Assembly: GCA_036023115.1 (NCBI GenBank) | Contig: JAYKKT010000080.1 | Span: forward strand, 9,003,501 to 9,067,500 | Source of the DNA: Brasenia schreberi | Taxonomy: Eukaryota > Streptophyta > Magnoliopsida > Nymphaeales > Cabombaceae | Length of the DNA: 64,000 nucleotides | Direction: 5' to 3' | In this document: positions 1 through 12,600 of the stretch, one piece after another | How the letters are laid out: every line of letters begins with the position of its first letter | Numbering within the stretch: the first letter of the stretch is position 1 | The notes under the pieces: model-generated | The model's database searches: none | What the model was told of the DNA's origin: nothing | The model's input: only the letters and a program-made list of their open reading frames with translations | Position numbers and translations under genes: made by a program

Positions 1-132
1 GATTTACCGAAAGAAAAGAATGAACAAGAGATGTTTATAAGGAGCTCAATGCTTTAAGGAAAACTACTTGTGTAATGTGTGTCTCTCTCGATCCTTTTTT
101 TAGTATGAGATGTCTCAAAATTATATTGAAAT

Positions 133-3100
133 CAATGTTATTCCTATAGCACTGTATCATACAATATGGTGCGATAAGTATCATTTTATATTTCCGTATC
201 ATAGGATACGGGTGATATAGTCCGGGACCCTTATAAAAGGTCCCTCGCCAAAGAGAAACTCATATTTTTGTGGGTTTCTGGCTTATGTTCAAGGCTTCCA
301 AAGGCTCCATCCCATGGCTCCTCTCCTCCTTAGTGTTGAAGGCTAAAAAGAAGTGCTTTAGGCATCCGTGTAAGGATCCCAACCTACGTTGTAGGTATAC
401 ATTTTGAGTTTTTCAATTTTTTTTTTGTATTTATTGGTTTTTAGTGTTATTTGCATTTTTCTTTTTCTGAATGACAAAATATGAAGTTATGAAGTGTGTG
501 GATATAATTTTTATTGTATTCATGAAGCGTGAGACATTCTATTTGAGTGTTATGTGAAGATTGAGGATTTATGAAGTATTTTTATTTTAAAGTTTTTTAT
601 TGGATTGAAGTATTCAATTGAGATGACAATAAGAGGTGCTAGGGACTCCTAATATCGGTCTGATGATTTGGCATGACAGTGGGGTATAAAAGTTGAGGAA
701 AACATACTGAAGTTAAAATGTTTGCTTTATGAAAATGTGGTTAGTGGTAGAATTTTATGATTGAAACATCACCTAATAGGGACTAGAAAAGAAGTTGCTC
801 CTTGTACGAGCACAATTTGAAAATTATAAGTGAAAGAAGATGATTAAGATTGGTAAATATTCAAAAGTTATTAAATGTCAATGTCTACAAATGATTGATA
901 ACATACATGAGAGGAGACAATAGAAGAATTATTTAGAAATGTTTGAGAAAGAAGATGATAATGCTATTGGATTGGGTGATAGTATTCCTTCTGATGGTAG
1001 GACAAAGGTTCGTAGTAGTAGTTCTCAACAACCAGGAGAAAGAGTGTTGTTGAAGATGTTGCAAGTGAAATTGGTAGTAGAAGAAGTAGAGAAAGAGCTT
1101 TCTCTCGCATACAATCAATTTTCCTCCTAGCACTACATATGGTTCTCAATTTGGAATTCGTGCTCCTATAGCTTCAAAACAACTGCATGAGCAAGCAGAT
1201 CTTGTAGTGGGCAAATGGTTTTATGATGCATACATTTCATTTAATGTAGTAAATAGTTTTTATTTTCAAGCAATGATAGATGCAATTGCTAACATTGGTC
1301 AAGATATGAGATGCTCCTTTATTAAAAGTTCAGAGTAAAGCTATTAGATAATATTGTGCTTGAAGTGGAAGAATATTGTTTGACTTTGAAAGAGTTATGG
1401 AAGGAGACATGATACACTATCATGACAGATGGATGGATAGATAGGCTAGAAAGGACTTTATTAATCTTTCTTATATATTGTCCTAAATGACTTATATTTT
1501 TGAGATCTCTAGACAATTCAAAGGAGATGGATATTATATAGTTCCTAAGGCAAGAGTTTGATAAGGTGATATATGAGGTTGGGGTAGAGAATGTAGTCCA
1601 ATTCATTACAGATAATACAACTAACGATAAAGTAGTTGGGAAAGAGTTAACATATACTTATGGGACATTGTATTGGACACCATGTACGGCCCATTATTTA
1701 GATCTCATCATTGAGGATATTGGTGAGTTGGATGAGATAAAGACAACAACTGAGTGTTGACAAGATATCACCAATTTTTTTTACAATCATTTTTTTATAT
1801 TATGTATTATGAAGACATATACATATGGTGCATAGATTCTTCGTACAATTGTAACTTGATTTGCAACTAATTTCTTATCCTCCAAAGCATTATGAAATAA
1901 AAGTAAGTCTTCAAGAGAATGTTCTTTTCAGATGAGCTGCAATAATTTTTAGAGTTACCTCAAAATAAAAGAAACATAAAGTTAAATGAGATTTCAAAAA
2001 CAATGTTCAGGAATACATTTTGGAATACATGTGTTAGACTATTAAGGATTATATATTCTTTAATGAAAGTTTTGAGATTTGCTAATAGCGAGGAGAAACC
2101 ATTTATGGGTTATCTTTGCTATGGATAAGGCAAAAGAAGTTATTAGAAGTAATTTTAATAAAAGAAAGAGGAATTATGTACTCATGTGGAATATTATAGA
2201 TAATAGATGGAACAAACAATTACATCAGCCTATTCATGCAACAACTTATTACCTAAACCTAACATTTAGGTACTCAACATGCTTTAAAATGGATGGTGAA
2301 GTAAACTGAGGTATCATTGATTGTATAAACATATTAATATCTAATGAGAGTAGAGCAGATATTATACATTGACAGATGGAGATCTATGATAATGCTCTTT
2401 ACTTGATGGACTTGTATGTAGCAATTCACAACCGCACTAATATGCATCAAGATAAACTGTTTATCTTCATATTTAATTTTCTTAAATCTTATATTTATTA
2501 TGAATTAAGTTCCTGATGTTTGTCTTTTTCTATCATATGTTTAGTTGAATATGTTTGAAAGTGATTGCCTAAACCTTAGAGATTTTACAATAATAGTTTT
2601 GAGTCAAACCTCTACTGCAATGGGTTGTGAAAGGAATTGGAGTGTCTTTGAACACATCCAGATTAAAAGGGCTACAAGTTGGAACATAAGTGACTCAATG
2701 ACTTAGTTTTCATCGGTTATAACATGTGGCTCTAACAAAGGTAATCTTGTATTAGTTACTACTTGAAGATTCAATTCAATATTTTGTTTGATTTCAATTG
2801 TTAATATTATTTACTAATTATTTATCTTTATTTTTTTTAGATAATTAAAAAGTTAAATATAGAAGTAACCAATTTGATCCAATAATTTGGATAATTTTGA
2901 TATATTAGAGGAGTGGATTATGGAAGATAATGAAACAAATGCATTCTAACCGAAAAAGACATTGCATGGATTAATTTGGGAGGAGCGCAACAATATCATA
3001 AGGGATGAAGATTTTGATTTTGAAGTAGAATGCGGTGAGGATCTTTAGCAAAGAGAAGATGAAGATTATTTAGTTGATGATCCTGATTATAATATGTAAA

Positions 3101-3363
3101 TATTTTTTTTCACTTATGAAAATTCTACTTTTTTTCTAAGGATTATGCTTCAAAATATATAATTCTTTTTCAATTATTGAATGGTGAATGATGAAAATGT
3201 ACTATACTTTTGCATTATATGAATTTTTTGCAACTATCAGACTTTTTGAATTTTTATCAATTTTTTAGTATTAAATTACGATACAGAACAATAGATACAA
3301 TACGATACGTATCGTATTGTGGACTAAAAAGATACATGATATAATATGCATCGAACAACACTA
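133..3363 (+). mobile_element. hAT-family DNA transposon, copy A1 (complete ends, dead)
   Basis: The element is bounded by an exact 8-bp direct repeat, ATTGAAAT, at 125-132 and 3364-3371; an 8-bp duplication is what hAT elements make on insertion. The termini are imperfect inverted repeats: CAATGTTATTCC on the left, and TAGTGTTGTTCG as the reverse complement of the right end. Subterminal regions are rich in GATACG/CGTATC motifs, at about 175-215 and 3285-3345. Inside lie degraded BED finger, DUF659 and hAT dimerisation segments in plus-strand order. A second copy of the same family lies at 17550-21010. Many stop codons make it non-autonomous. Confidence 0.8.
640..3100 (+). pseudogene. hAT transposase remnant (BED / DUF659 / dimerisation)
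   Basis: This is the decayed transposase of the surrounding hAT element. A BED-finger-like stretch at about 665-800 keeps the spacing of a C-x2-C...H-x4-H finger in copy A2 but is broken here. An open stretch at 1566-1760 reads VQFITDNTTN...LYWTPCTAHYLDLIIEDIG, the DUF659/RNase-H-like block that carries catalytic acidic residues in hAT transposases. At 2617-2700 the sequence reads GCERNWSVFEHIQIKR, the signature of the hAT C-terminal dimerisation domain, and an acidic tail (DEDYLVDDPDYN) ends near 3098. Frameshifts and stops separate the blocks, so no protein is expected. Confidence 0.75.
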
Positions 3364-3589
3364 ATTGAAATATTGATGCATATCCCATCAACTATGCCTA
3401 ATGAATTATGCTCTTTTCTTTGACAAGCTTACAATGAATTAGTTGAGGATGCATTGTTTTCGAGATTCAGAGTATACTTAGTCAGAACCATGAAAATGTG
3501 AACAATTTGGATTTCTTTGCAAACTTTTGCATTATAAATTCTTTTGGATATACATAGTACAAATGTGGGCTTGGATTGTGAAAATGAGG

Positions 3590-3895
3590 TTAACAAATTG
3601 GGTACCAATAGATGATAAAATTAAGAAAAATCGTTTAAGATGGTTTGAACACGTAGAAAGACAACTAAAGGAATTTCCTGTAAGAAGGTATGAGAGTAGA
3701 TTGTAAAAATGTTAAAAGAGGAAGAGAAATCCCAGAAACAATAAAGAATTATCTAGCTTATGTTGAGTTATCTGATAGCATGGGACATGAGTGTGCTCTT
3801 TGGAAACAAAGAATCCATGTAGCCGACCCATCTAGTATGGAAAAGGGCTTAAAGGTTGTTGTTGTAAATATAGGCCTACGATATCAATTAGGGGT
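3590..3895 (+). pseudogene. LINE reverse-transcriptase C-terminal tail (RTE-like), frameshifted
   Basis: One frame reads KKNRLRWFEHVERQ...FPVRRYES and, after a frameshift, another reads ECALWKQRIHVADPS. These phrases match the C-terminal end of the polyprotein in plant RTE-type LINEs (pattern RLRWFGHV...P.RR... and W..RIHVADP). It is followed by TTG-rich sequence at about 3855-3870, similar to the short repeats that end such elements. The 5' part of the element is absent, as expected for 5'-truncated LINE insertions. The family name rests on motif recall only. Confidence 0.6.
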
Positions 3896-5214
3896 TTGAT
3901 AGTATCGTGCATGGCCATCTTCTGGGACTAGAATGGTGCATAATGAAATTAGAGCATCAATGCTATTGCAGTGCTTTCACTTCACTGCTGACATGGTTAT
4001 CTTATTTGGTGCTAGTTCAAGATTGACTTAAAAGAACTGACTTGATGATGACCTGTGAGGTGCTTGGGAGAAAGGTCTACTAAGTCCTTAGGTTGCATCC
4101 ATATCACATATATTTGACATATATGATAAGTTGCAATGTTATCAGTGATCAAACTCATTCATGGTTCAATTTTGGGAATAAAATGAAGGATTGACATCTG
4201 GTCAGGGAACACCTCATAGTTCCAGGAAGAGTTGCAAATTGCTTAGCATATACGTGGTAAAGATACGTATGTCTATGCTACTGATGAGACAAAAGTCATA
4301 AATGTTCAACATGAGCCTAAGGTGAACCTTCTACATGCAAATGAAGATCGTAGGCGTGTCTAACTCATGCAGCATAGAGTTTGATATGATGTGATAACTC
4401 CAAGCCTTTATATTATACTAACAGGAGCTTGGGTTGAATGAATGTCCTGTCCTGGCCATGCAACTTCTGTGTAGTGAAAATAGAAGCCTGCACATGATTA
4501 TATAAGTCGCGTCTCTCAAAAGATGATTACAGCACAAGAGCACCTAATCTGGGATTCAAACTTTCTCCATAAACCTCTGCTAACACAAGAGCATACTAAG
4601 AAGGTTGCATGATATTCGAGTTTATGACAGTCAAATAATCCACGAACAACTCTGTTTCTTTTATGAGCTTCATGAGCCGAGCTCAATTATACGCAACTGT
4701 TCATGTTTGGCTCCGTTAAGGTCATGAGCAGAACATGAACAAGCGAAGAATGAGCCCAATTGAGCCGATTTACAAACAGCCACGCTCGTTTACCAGCACT
4801 ATATATAGAGGTCTTGCCTGAAACCAGCTTGCCAATAAAAGAGTACATTTGAAAGGTAAGAAACTGTTGGAGATCATCATATATTAGTAGTAATAGTATG
4901 GTTTAGTGTTAGAGTTTATGTCATAAGTAAGTGTGTGTGAATAATGTACCGGATCTCTTGTAATTCGGACCATGGGTTAAGTAAGTACTAATTAGGGGTA
5001 TATTAGTCATTTGAGTTAGATTAGCTATATAAGTTTCACGTTGTAATTAGGGCTGGATATGATGAATGGAATAGAAGACAGGTGACAGCAGCAAGAAGGG
5101 TGCCGACCAGCCCCTTCAATATGTGTTTGATGTTTCTGGTTTAATTTCTTTATTTTGGTGATCTATACATTCTTCAAATAACAGCCTCAAAATAACTTGG
5201 TTCCCTATCATGGA
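3896..5214. other. Intergenic stretch, no gene seen
   Basis: No coding region is recognised. At 4640-4800 there is a purine/pyrimidine mix rich in GAGC and CATGAGC words that is not assigned. The segment 4907-5183 starts TGTTAGAG and contains TATATAAG at 5026-5033, so it looks like a short LTR, but no matching target duplication was found. It lies just downstream of the CHUP1-like gene and may include that gene's 3' untranslated region. Confidence 0.4.
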
Positions 5215-8200
5215 TTAGAAAGAAGAATTGTGGAAACAAAATCTACAACAGCTATACACATCAGAAAGAACTGAATGCTGTTTTGTCTGAGCCTCCAAAG
5301 GCCTACGCGAGCTTTTAAGAACCTCTGCAAACTTCAGTATCTCTATTTTTTCTGGGAATATCTCGCTCTCATGAACCCATCCGCCATTTCCTTCCTGTAG
5401 AAAGCAGAAATCCTCTCCATGGCAATCCTCAAGCATCTTGCCAGCATCATGTGTACTTGTACTGTTGGATTTTGATCTCTCAGAAATTCTGTATCCACTC
5501 ATATGATCTCCTAGGCATGTTTCTCTCCTCTCTTGAGTCGCTGATGATGACCTTGAGATGCTCACATCGGAGCTCGTAGACTCCAAACCAACTTCCATTC
5601 TCGGCCTGGTGAGTTGGAGGTCTTCAGATCGCAAGGATTTTGATCCAGCATCAGAGTAAGAGGCAGACGAGCTGTGGTCAACGGTTGCCAACGATGAGAA
5701 GCTCACATGAGAAGGAACCAGTTTGTGCATCAGTACCACTCCTGGAAACCGTTGATCGCCTTAACTTGGTATTACTGACATTGAGAACTTCTAGCCATTG
5801 AAACTAGTCTCTCAAGAGGGTCTTTGCCTAGCACCATTCTCTTTAATCTGTCGAAGAGCTTGTTTTTACTCGAACTTCCATGTCTGGAAGCGTGATGGAA
5901 TGCTAAGGAAGACGATGAGTCATCGAATTCTCCATTATCTGTAAGAGTTGAGGCTTGAGATGATGTACAACATTCAGAATCAAAGTCAGAAAGCCCGGCG
6001 TACTCCAGTATGAGTTCCTTGGCTTTCTCCTCTGACTTGGGGCTCGAGTTCTCGTTAAGATCCCGTGCAAAGCTTTTCCCAGGTGGAGGCTGAAAGTTCC
6101 GGAGCTCATAGCGGAGGCATGCATTTATCCACCTGAGATAGACCAGTTGTTCAACATCTGCACATCGATCCATCTGAAGCCTTTCCAAGTCGTTCGTTAA
6201 CTTCTTGTTCAGTTCCTTCAATGTGTTTACCTCTTCCAAACAACCCTTGTCTATGACCTCACCCTGCTTCAGAAAAGTTTAATCAGTGTCTCTCTAAACC
6301 AGAAAAGAAAAAGCAAAACAACTCTTTCCCAGCCTAGTATGTGCATCGATTCTTACAGTCGTCAGGCAGGCCTTTGGTCGTGTCCCTATCTAAATTCAAA
6401 GAACAAGATCATGTTTATAGTTCTGTAACACTTGAGTTTCAATGTCCTAAAAAACATGGTGCACCCACAGCATTTGAGAATTGCTAAAGACAAAAGTTTT
6501 ACTGTATGTTTTCTCAGTTCGACAAGAATTTTACTGTTTACAGTAAAGTTTCCATTATAAAATGCTGTTCAACTTAAAAGAGCAAGAAATTGATTTTCAC
6601 AAAGGAAAAATCACTAAATTTTAAGTTTTCTAAGTTTACTGAGTAAGCCTATGTTTGGTGCCTCCCCTTGTGACCTTGCCTGACCCTAAGTTAGCAAACA
6701 TGACAAAACTAAACAGCATATACAGGTAAAAGAAGGTTGAACAGTTAACATGGTCTGTATTTTGGTTTGGCTCGTCAATTCTTTAGGTGTGCACCTAAAA
6801 GTAGCAAGGGAAAAAGAAGGATGGGAATTTACTTTTGCTAGTTAATGAACTACCTCATGGACTTCTGAGTTGGTAGCAGAAGCAACTGACTCTGCAAAAT
6901 CAAGTTTCAGCATCAGTTGCAAGTTTTCTTGTTGCAGTGTCTCATTCACCTTCCTTAGTACCACGGCCTCGTCCTCCAAATCCTGCAACCTGTTCAGTTT
7001 CTTTTGAATCTCTTCATCTCCCTTACTGCAAGCTTCACTTCCCTTTGCTTGCAATACCACAAGGCAGTTTTGCAGCACAGAGAATTGTATCTTGGCAAGC
7101 TCATTTTGGGTTCTCATCTTTTTCCTTAGCAGCTTGATCTTTTTCCTCGCAGACTCTAACTTGGAGGCCGTTCTCGAGTAATTAGAAACCTCTTCTTGGA
7201 GCCTCCGGTTATCTGCTTGCACGGCCTCCACCTTTAGTTCAAAAAGCTTCAATTCCATCGAATTGATCTTGAGACTGTTCTCGAGTTCCCTCACAATACT
7301 GTCCTGCTCTTGCAATCCGTAGTACTCAAGGAGTTGCATCTCCAAGTTCCTCTCCCTCTCCTCTAGGAGGTGTACCTGATTCCTCAGTCCCTTGATCTCT
7401 ATTTCACTATTTTCTGTTTCCTTAACTTCAATATCCAGTTCTCTAGGCAAGGACATCCTGGAGACACTCAACCCTTTCAACACTGACTCGTCAAATTCCG
7501 GCAACAAGAACCACTCGTCACCACCAATGCAGCTCCTTGGAGAAGATTCATTGACAGGATCGTCAACCTTGTTCATGAACTCAACCTAATTAATAAAAGA
7601 GCATCAACACAGAACAGTCAGAAATACAGCTAACAGATGGAGTGTTTCATACATTATAACAAAGTTCAAATGTGTCGCCAACCTTTTCGGTGGCAATCGA
7701 TCCTTTTACTGACAGGAGAGCAAGCAACATTACTAAAGATGGTCAAATGGTAAACGAATTGGAGACGAACTGCCCTAAAAAGCAACCACAGATGAGCTTT
7801 GCTCTAGTGTATATATAATAATCAAACGCTGACGAACTTTTCCTGTGGCAATTAACCCCTCTGAAATGATGAGCAACCCCGTTGCTCCCTAAATCCAGAA
7901 ATTGGAGACTAGTTCAAAAACCTACCTGCTCCCCTTCTCTCTCTCTCTCAGAGAGATACAGTGATTAGATCATGTCCATAATGACCTATGCCTATTCATA
8001 CCTATGTATTGATTTTGAGCAGGATGAGTATAATAAAAATATTGTTTGTATTTTTTTTTTAAATTATATCTATCCATACCGAAACATTGAATGACATGAG
8101 TATAATAAAAATATCATTAGTACTTTTATAAAGTTCCTTAAAAAATTTTGAAGTAACACTCATGTCATCCAAAATGAACATGAGTGGATAAGTGTGAGGA

Positions 8201-9083
8201 GAATCTAGTTTATATATATATGACTATATGACTGTCATATAGCTGCCTTTTAGTTTTGAGAGATGTCATTTAAAAGGTTATATGAATACCAAAAGAAATA
8301 TAAAGGTCTTCAAGGTTCCTAATTTACATTGGGAGCTGGTCTAAGAGTTTCAAATTTCTAAAATTTACGTTGGGATTGGTCTTGCCTCCCGAAGGGAAAT
8401 CCATGTCTTTGCCCTGGCTAAAGTAGCGATGGAGTTCAAACCAGCCACTGGTTCATATTTTGTTTACGAGATCTCGTTGCTTCTGAGTGGTTAGGCCCAC
8501 GAAGAAATGGTCAAACTGGTACCCACTTTTGTGTCACTAAAAGGTCAAAGTGCCAATAGAAAGATGGTTCGAACTTGTTTTAGTGATAAAAACAAACAAG
8601 ATTCTCTCAATATAGGGAGAGATCCATTAGTAATCATTCAGCAGAGATTCATCTTTTCCAAAGAATGCACATGGATCAAAGAACATATGCACAGATCATC
8701 AGAGAGAGAGAGAGAGAGAGAGAGAAATAAGAGATTACAGGTAAAGAAACCGTCCTCTCTGCATACTGAAGGGCTCCAAGTTCGTCCTTAAGCCCTCGAT
8801 TAATGGGTCTCCGAATACGGGATCTACCTGAATAAAAATCATGAAAAAATTGAATCCAAAGAAACACGGAGAGGATCTACCATCAATAGAATCATGAAGA
8901 GTTATCGAGAACTTTTAAACCTGAAGATGGACGAGGCTTGAAATGAAGCCTGAGTTTGAAACGGCAGAACAGATAGCCCGCAAAGGAAACAGCAAATGCA
9001 ATGCCCGATTTGAGTAGAAGAGGCTTCGCATCATGCCTCCCCATCTTCTTCTTCTCAGATACCAACAACTCCATCATCTTCAT
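5215..9083 (-). CDS. CHUP1-family coiled-coil, membrane-anchored actin-binding-like protein
   Basis: Five coding exons with GT/AG borders join in phase: 9083-8921, 8827-8739, 7585-6854, 6263-5776 and 5671-5215. They total 1929 nt, or 642 residues. Residues about 21-45 (PLLLKSGIAFAVSFAGYLFC) form a hydrophobic anchor followed by basic residues. Residues about 130-350 are a long coiled coil (LLEERERNLEMQLLEYYGLQ). The block LRWINACLRYELRNF, then SPKSEEKAKELILEYA, near residues 370-420 is typical of the CHUP1 group, which links chloroplasts or the plasma membrane to actin. The polyproline stretch and C-terminal actin-polymerising domain of CHUP1 itself are not seen, so it best resembles the shorter AR791-type paralogue (from memory). 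Intron 4 is only 104 bp (5775-5672). If retained, translation ends at 5774-5772 (...SSQCQ). The exon 2 donor could instead be at 8751/8750, also in phase. The start is the first ATG of the open frame. Confidence 0.85.
8700..8726. repeat. (GA)n microsatellite in intron 2 of the CHUP1-like gene
   Basis: This pure GA tract lies about 12 bp inside the intron from the 5' splice site of intron 2 (donor at 8738-8737). On the gene strand it is a CT tract close to the donor, a position where length changes could affect splicing; that effect is inferred, not seen. Confidence 0.85.
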
Positions 9084-9634
9084 TCTCCTCCATCAACACG
9101 CAAAACTATTCAAATCACCAAAGAAGAACCAGCAAGCCGAAATTAGCGAACAAGATGAATCTGACGCCATAGAATGATGATAGAGCAGTATTAAAAACCG
9201 GCGTCCCAATTACAGGAAAGAGTTTCTTTCAGGGTCTCAATGAGTCAATGTTCATCCATTGGGTGCCGAGAGAGAGAGAGAGAGAGAGCATGTGTTTCCA
9301 AAACTGCGATATTGGGATTTGGTGTTTTGCTAAAATGGGAAGAATTGGGTTTGAGGACAATAAATAGAATGTTCGATTTCTTACGAGGACGAAGTGCTAT
9401 CGGTCTGCGTTAGTTCCTTCCTTTGTGGGCAACCGGCTTGCTCGGGAACGTTTGGTACTCGTGATGCTGCAGTTTCTTATTTCAGGTGTGCCCGTATCGT
9501 TTCTCGTGTCTGTCATGACAAAGGGTTAATACAGAAATAACTCCATTTTAGAATTTTCTGAAATTAATTAGAACGCCGAAGCAAAGAAAAATAAGGATGG
9601 TTTTGAATCCTTGTTTAACGTTGGGCAATGTGGA
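9084..9634. promoter_or_regulatory. 5' flank of the CHUP1-like gene
   Basis: This is the upstream and 5' untranslated region of the minus-strand gene. It contains a (GA)n tract at 9271-9290, a CT tract on the gene strand; such tracts are common in plant 5' leaders. No convincing TATA box was fixed. The hAT element B begins at 9635, limiting the unshared upstream region to about 550 bp. Confidence 0.45.
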
Positions 9635-12600
9635 GCTATGTTGCATGGGTACGTCTGCCATATTCGATGACGTACCCATATTTGGTACGTGTAGGTGTGT
9701 ACCGGTACATGTACCTAATCTGGGTAAATCAAGTATCTGTATCGGGTACGTATTGGATTCGGGTCGACGTATACCCGATTGAAAAAAAATATAAATTCGT
9801 GAAGAACTGAAGATTGAACCCTAGCCGATCTCTCTCTCTATCTTTGCTCTACGTATGCCCATTTCCCTCTCTCTGCTCTACCCCGATCTCTCTCCGTACT
9901 CTAGCATTCAGGGAGTGTTGAGTAAGTCAGTGATATGAACTTCTCTACAGCTTAGAAGCATCATATTAACGAGCAAGTTTCGTGGTGAAGACTAAAGCAA
10001 CAACTACAAGAAGATTTACACGCCTTGAAGAAGGATTACAGCAGGCCACATGCAACTTCTCTACCCCTCTCTCTGCATCTCTCTATTGGGGCACTATGCT
10101 CTCTCTCTCTCTCCCCTGAGCAACAACTACATGGTTTTTAAATGCTTGCATTCTTGCAGGAAGATTAATCCTTTGATATGTAAGGAGATGCTTTTTCGAA
10201 GCATTGGCTGGATGAGATATGAACATCATGTTGTGATTTGGGTGTTCGTTGCATGGGATATCTGAAAATAGTCTCAATTATTGGGTACCGTACTGAACTG
10301 GGCTTGTGAGTTTCATTCCTGTATGTGGATGTGTGTGCATGTCTGTGTGTGTCTAGTCTAGATTCAATCGTGACGTCTTATGTTTCTAGGTTAATGTCAA
10401 AGAAATCTTGCTTGTAAGTATGTGGGTGCGAATATTCCCGAACCACATAGCACCCTTGTTGGTGATAGTTTAGAGAACATTTAGATAATTTTCAAATGCT
10501 CTTCTATTTTAAAGTTGTGAGCTTTGGTAGCTAGGAAAAATATCAACTCCAATTGATATACATGCTCCACTGGAAATACATATTTCCGGTGAAAAGTTGT
10601 AGTTAGGAATCATGCAATATTTTTTCTTAATACTTTAAATCTATTTTTGTTTATTGATAGTTAAATATTGTTTATTTTTAGATGTCTAATATGTCTACTA
10701 ATAGTAATACTTCGTCTGCTTCTATCACTAGTAAATTTGCATTTGAAAGACCTGAAAAAGGTTGCCTGCTTTGTGGATATGTATCCTTGTTATAAGATAA
10801 AAAGATAGGAGGTGGAAATGCAAGTTGGTGGTGTAACTATTGTGTTTTAACTTACTAAGGTTCTTATTTTAGAGTGAAGTGTCACTTATTAAAGAAAAAA
10901 GGAAATGATATAGTTATTTGTTTTGGTATTACTCATTAATATCTTTCAGAGATAAGATAAATTAAGAGAGAAGTACATGAAAAAGTTAGACAAACCTACT
11001 AGAACTAAAAGTTTGAATTCACCTATATTTGAATCGTTTGATGGAAGTAAGATAAAAAGAATAGGTGAAAGTCAATTGGTAAAAGTATTTAACAATGAAA
11101 CAAGGGATCACTTGACATGTGAAATAACAAGATTATTTTACTTTACAGGTTTGCCTTTTAATGTAGCTAGGAACATTTACTATGTTAGTGCATTCAAATA
11201 TGCTTCTAACACCTTAATTTTGGGTTTTACTCAACCTAGTTATAATGCTATTAGGACTACACTATTGCAGAAAGAGAAACCTCATTTAATAAGATTGTTT
11301 CAACCTATCAAAGATATTTGGCCAGGAAAGGGAGTAAGTATAGTTATAGATGAATGGATTGATGTACAAAGAAGACATTTTATTAACTTTATGGCTATTT
11401 CAAATGTAGGGCTTACGTTATTTAAGGTCTATTGATTGTTCTAGTGAGGTGAAAAGTAAGAACTTTATTACGGATGAAATTATAAAAGTTATTAATGAGA
11501 TTGGATATCAAAATATTATGCAAGTTATAACAGATAATGCACCTGTTTGTAGAGCAGCTAGGATGATTATTAAATCAGTTTATCCTAATATTTTTTAGAT
11601 ACCATGTGTAGTGCATACATTAAACCTTGTTTTGAAAAATATTTGTCAGCCTAAGAACTCTATAAATAATGAAGTTCCTTATAACGAGTGTTATTGGATA
11701 ACAAATGTTAATGATGTCATTGCTATTAAAAATTTTATCATGAATCATTATATGAGGTTAGCAATGTATAATCAGTTTGTGTATCTAAAGTTACTTGATA
11801 TTGTTGAAACAAGATTTGCTTCGACAATTATTATGTTATAAAGGATAAGAACCATCAAGCATGATATTCAAAGAATGGTTATTAGTGGCCAGTGGTTTCA
11901 TTATAGAGATGATGATGTTCTAATGGCTACAGTTGTGAAAGATATGATTTTGAATGACATTTGGTATGATAAGATTGATTATTTTTTAAACTTCATAAAG
12001 CCTATTTATGATACGCTTCGACTATGTGATACTGATAAGTCAATCCTTGATTTGGTTTATGAGAAATGTAACTTTATGATTGAGCACATAAAGGCAGTTA
12101 TTTATTAACATGAAGGCAAAGAGTTGAATGAATATTCCACCTTCTACAAAGTAGTGTATGATATTTTCATTGATAGATGGACCAAAAGTTACACACCACT
12201 TCATTGTTTGGCGCATTCTCTAAATCAGAGGCAAACTCTTTTAAGTTTTACGATTTAAATAACTTTATTTTTGTTTGATTATTATATTGATACTTGATAT
12301 TTTTATTTTCTAATTTCTAAGTATTATACAAGGCAATGGATTGAAGAATTCCCCTACACAAAGATAATGAAATTTGAGAAAGAAGGAATAAATATCTTCG
12401 AAGGTTCTTTTAAGATTGAAAAGAAACGCTAGAAGTGACAAAAGAATTTGTCAAATTCTTAAGCAATGAAGAAGAACTTGGACAATTCGATTGCTTGAAA
12501 AATAGATAGAGTTTATCTTCAAAAGAATGGTGAATTATTCATGAATTATCAATTGCTAAGCTTTAAACGATCGCTTTAAAGCTTCTTTCGCAACCATGCT

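Noticed and set aside
4907..5183. Possible short LTR (TGTTAG...AACA with a TATATAAG box)
   Set aside because: The flanking 5-mers TTTAG and GCCTC do not match and no internal element adjoins.
5215..5739. Frameshift between the last two frames of the CHUP1-like gene
   Set aside because: A GT/AG intron at 5775-5672 restores the phase exactly, so no mutation is needed.
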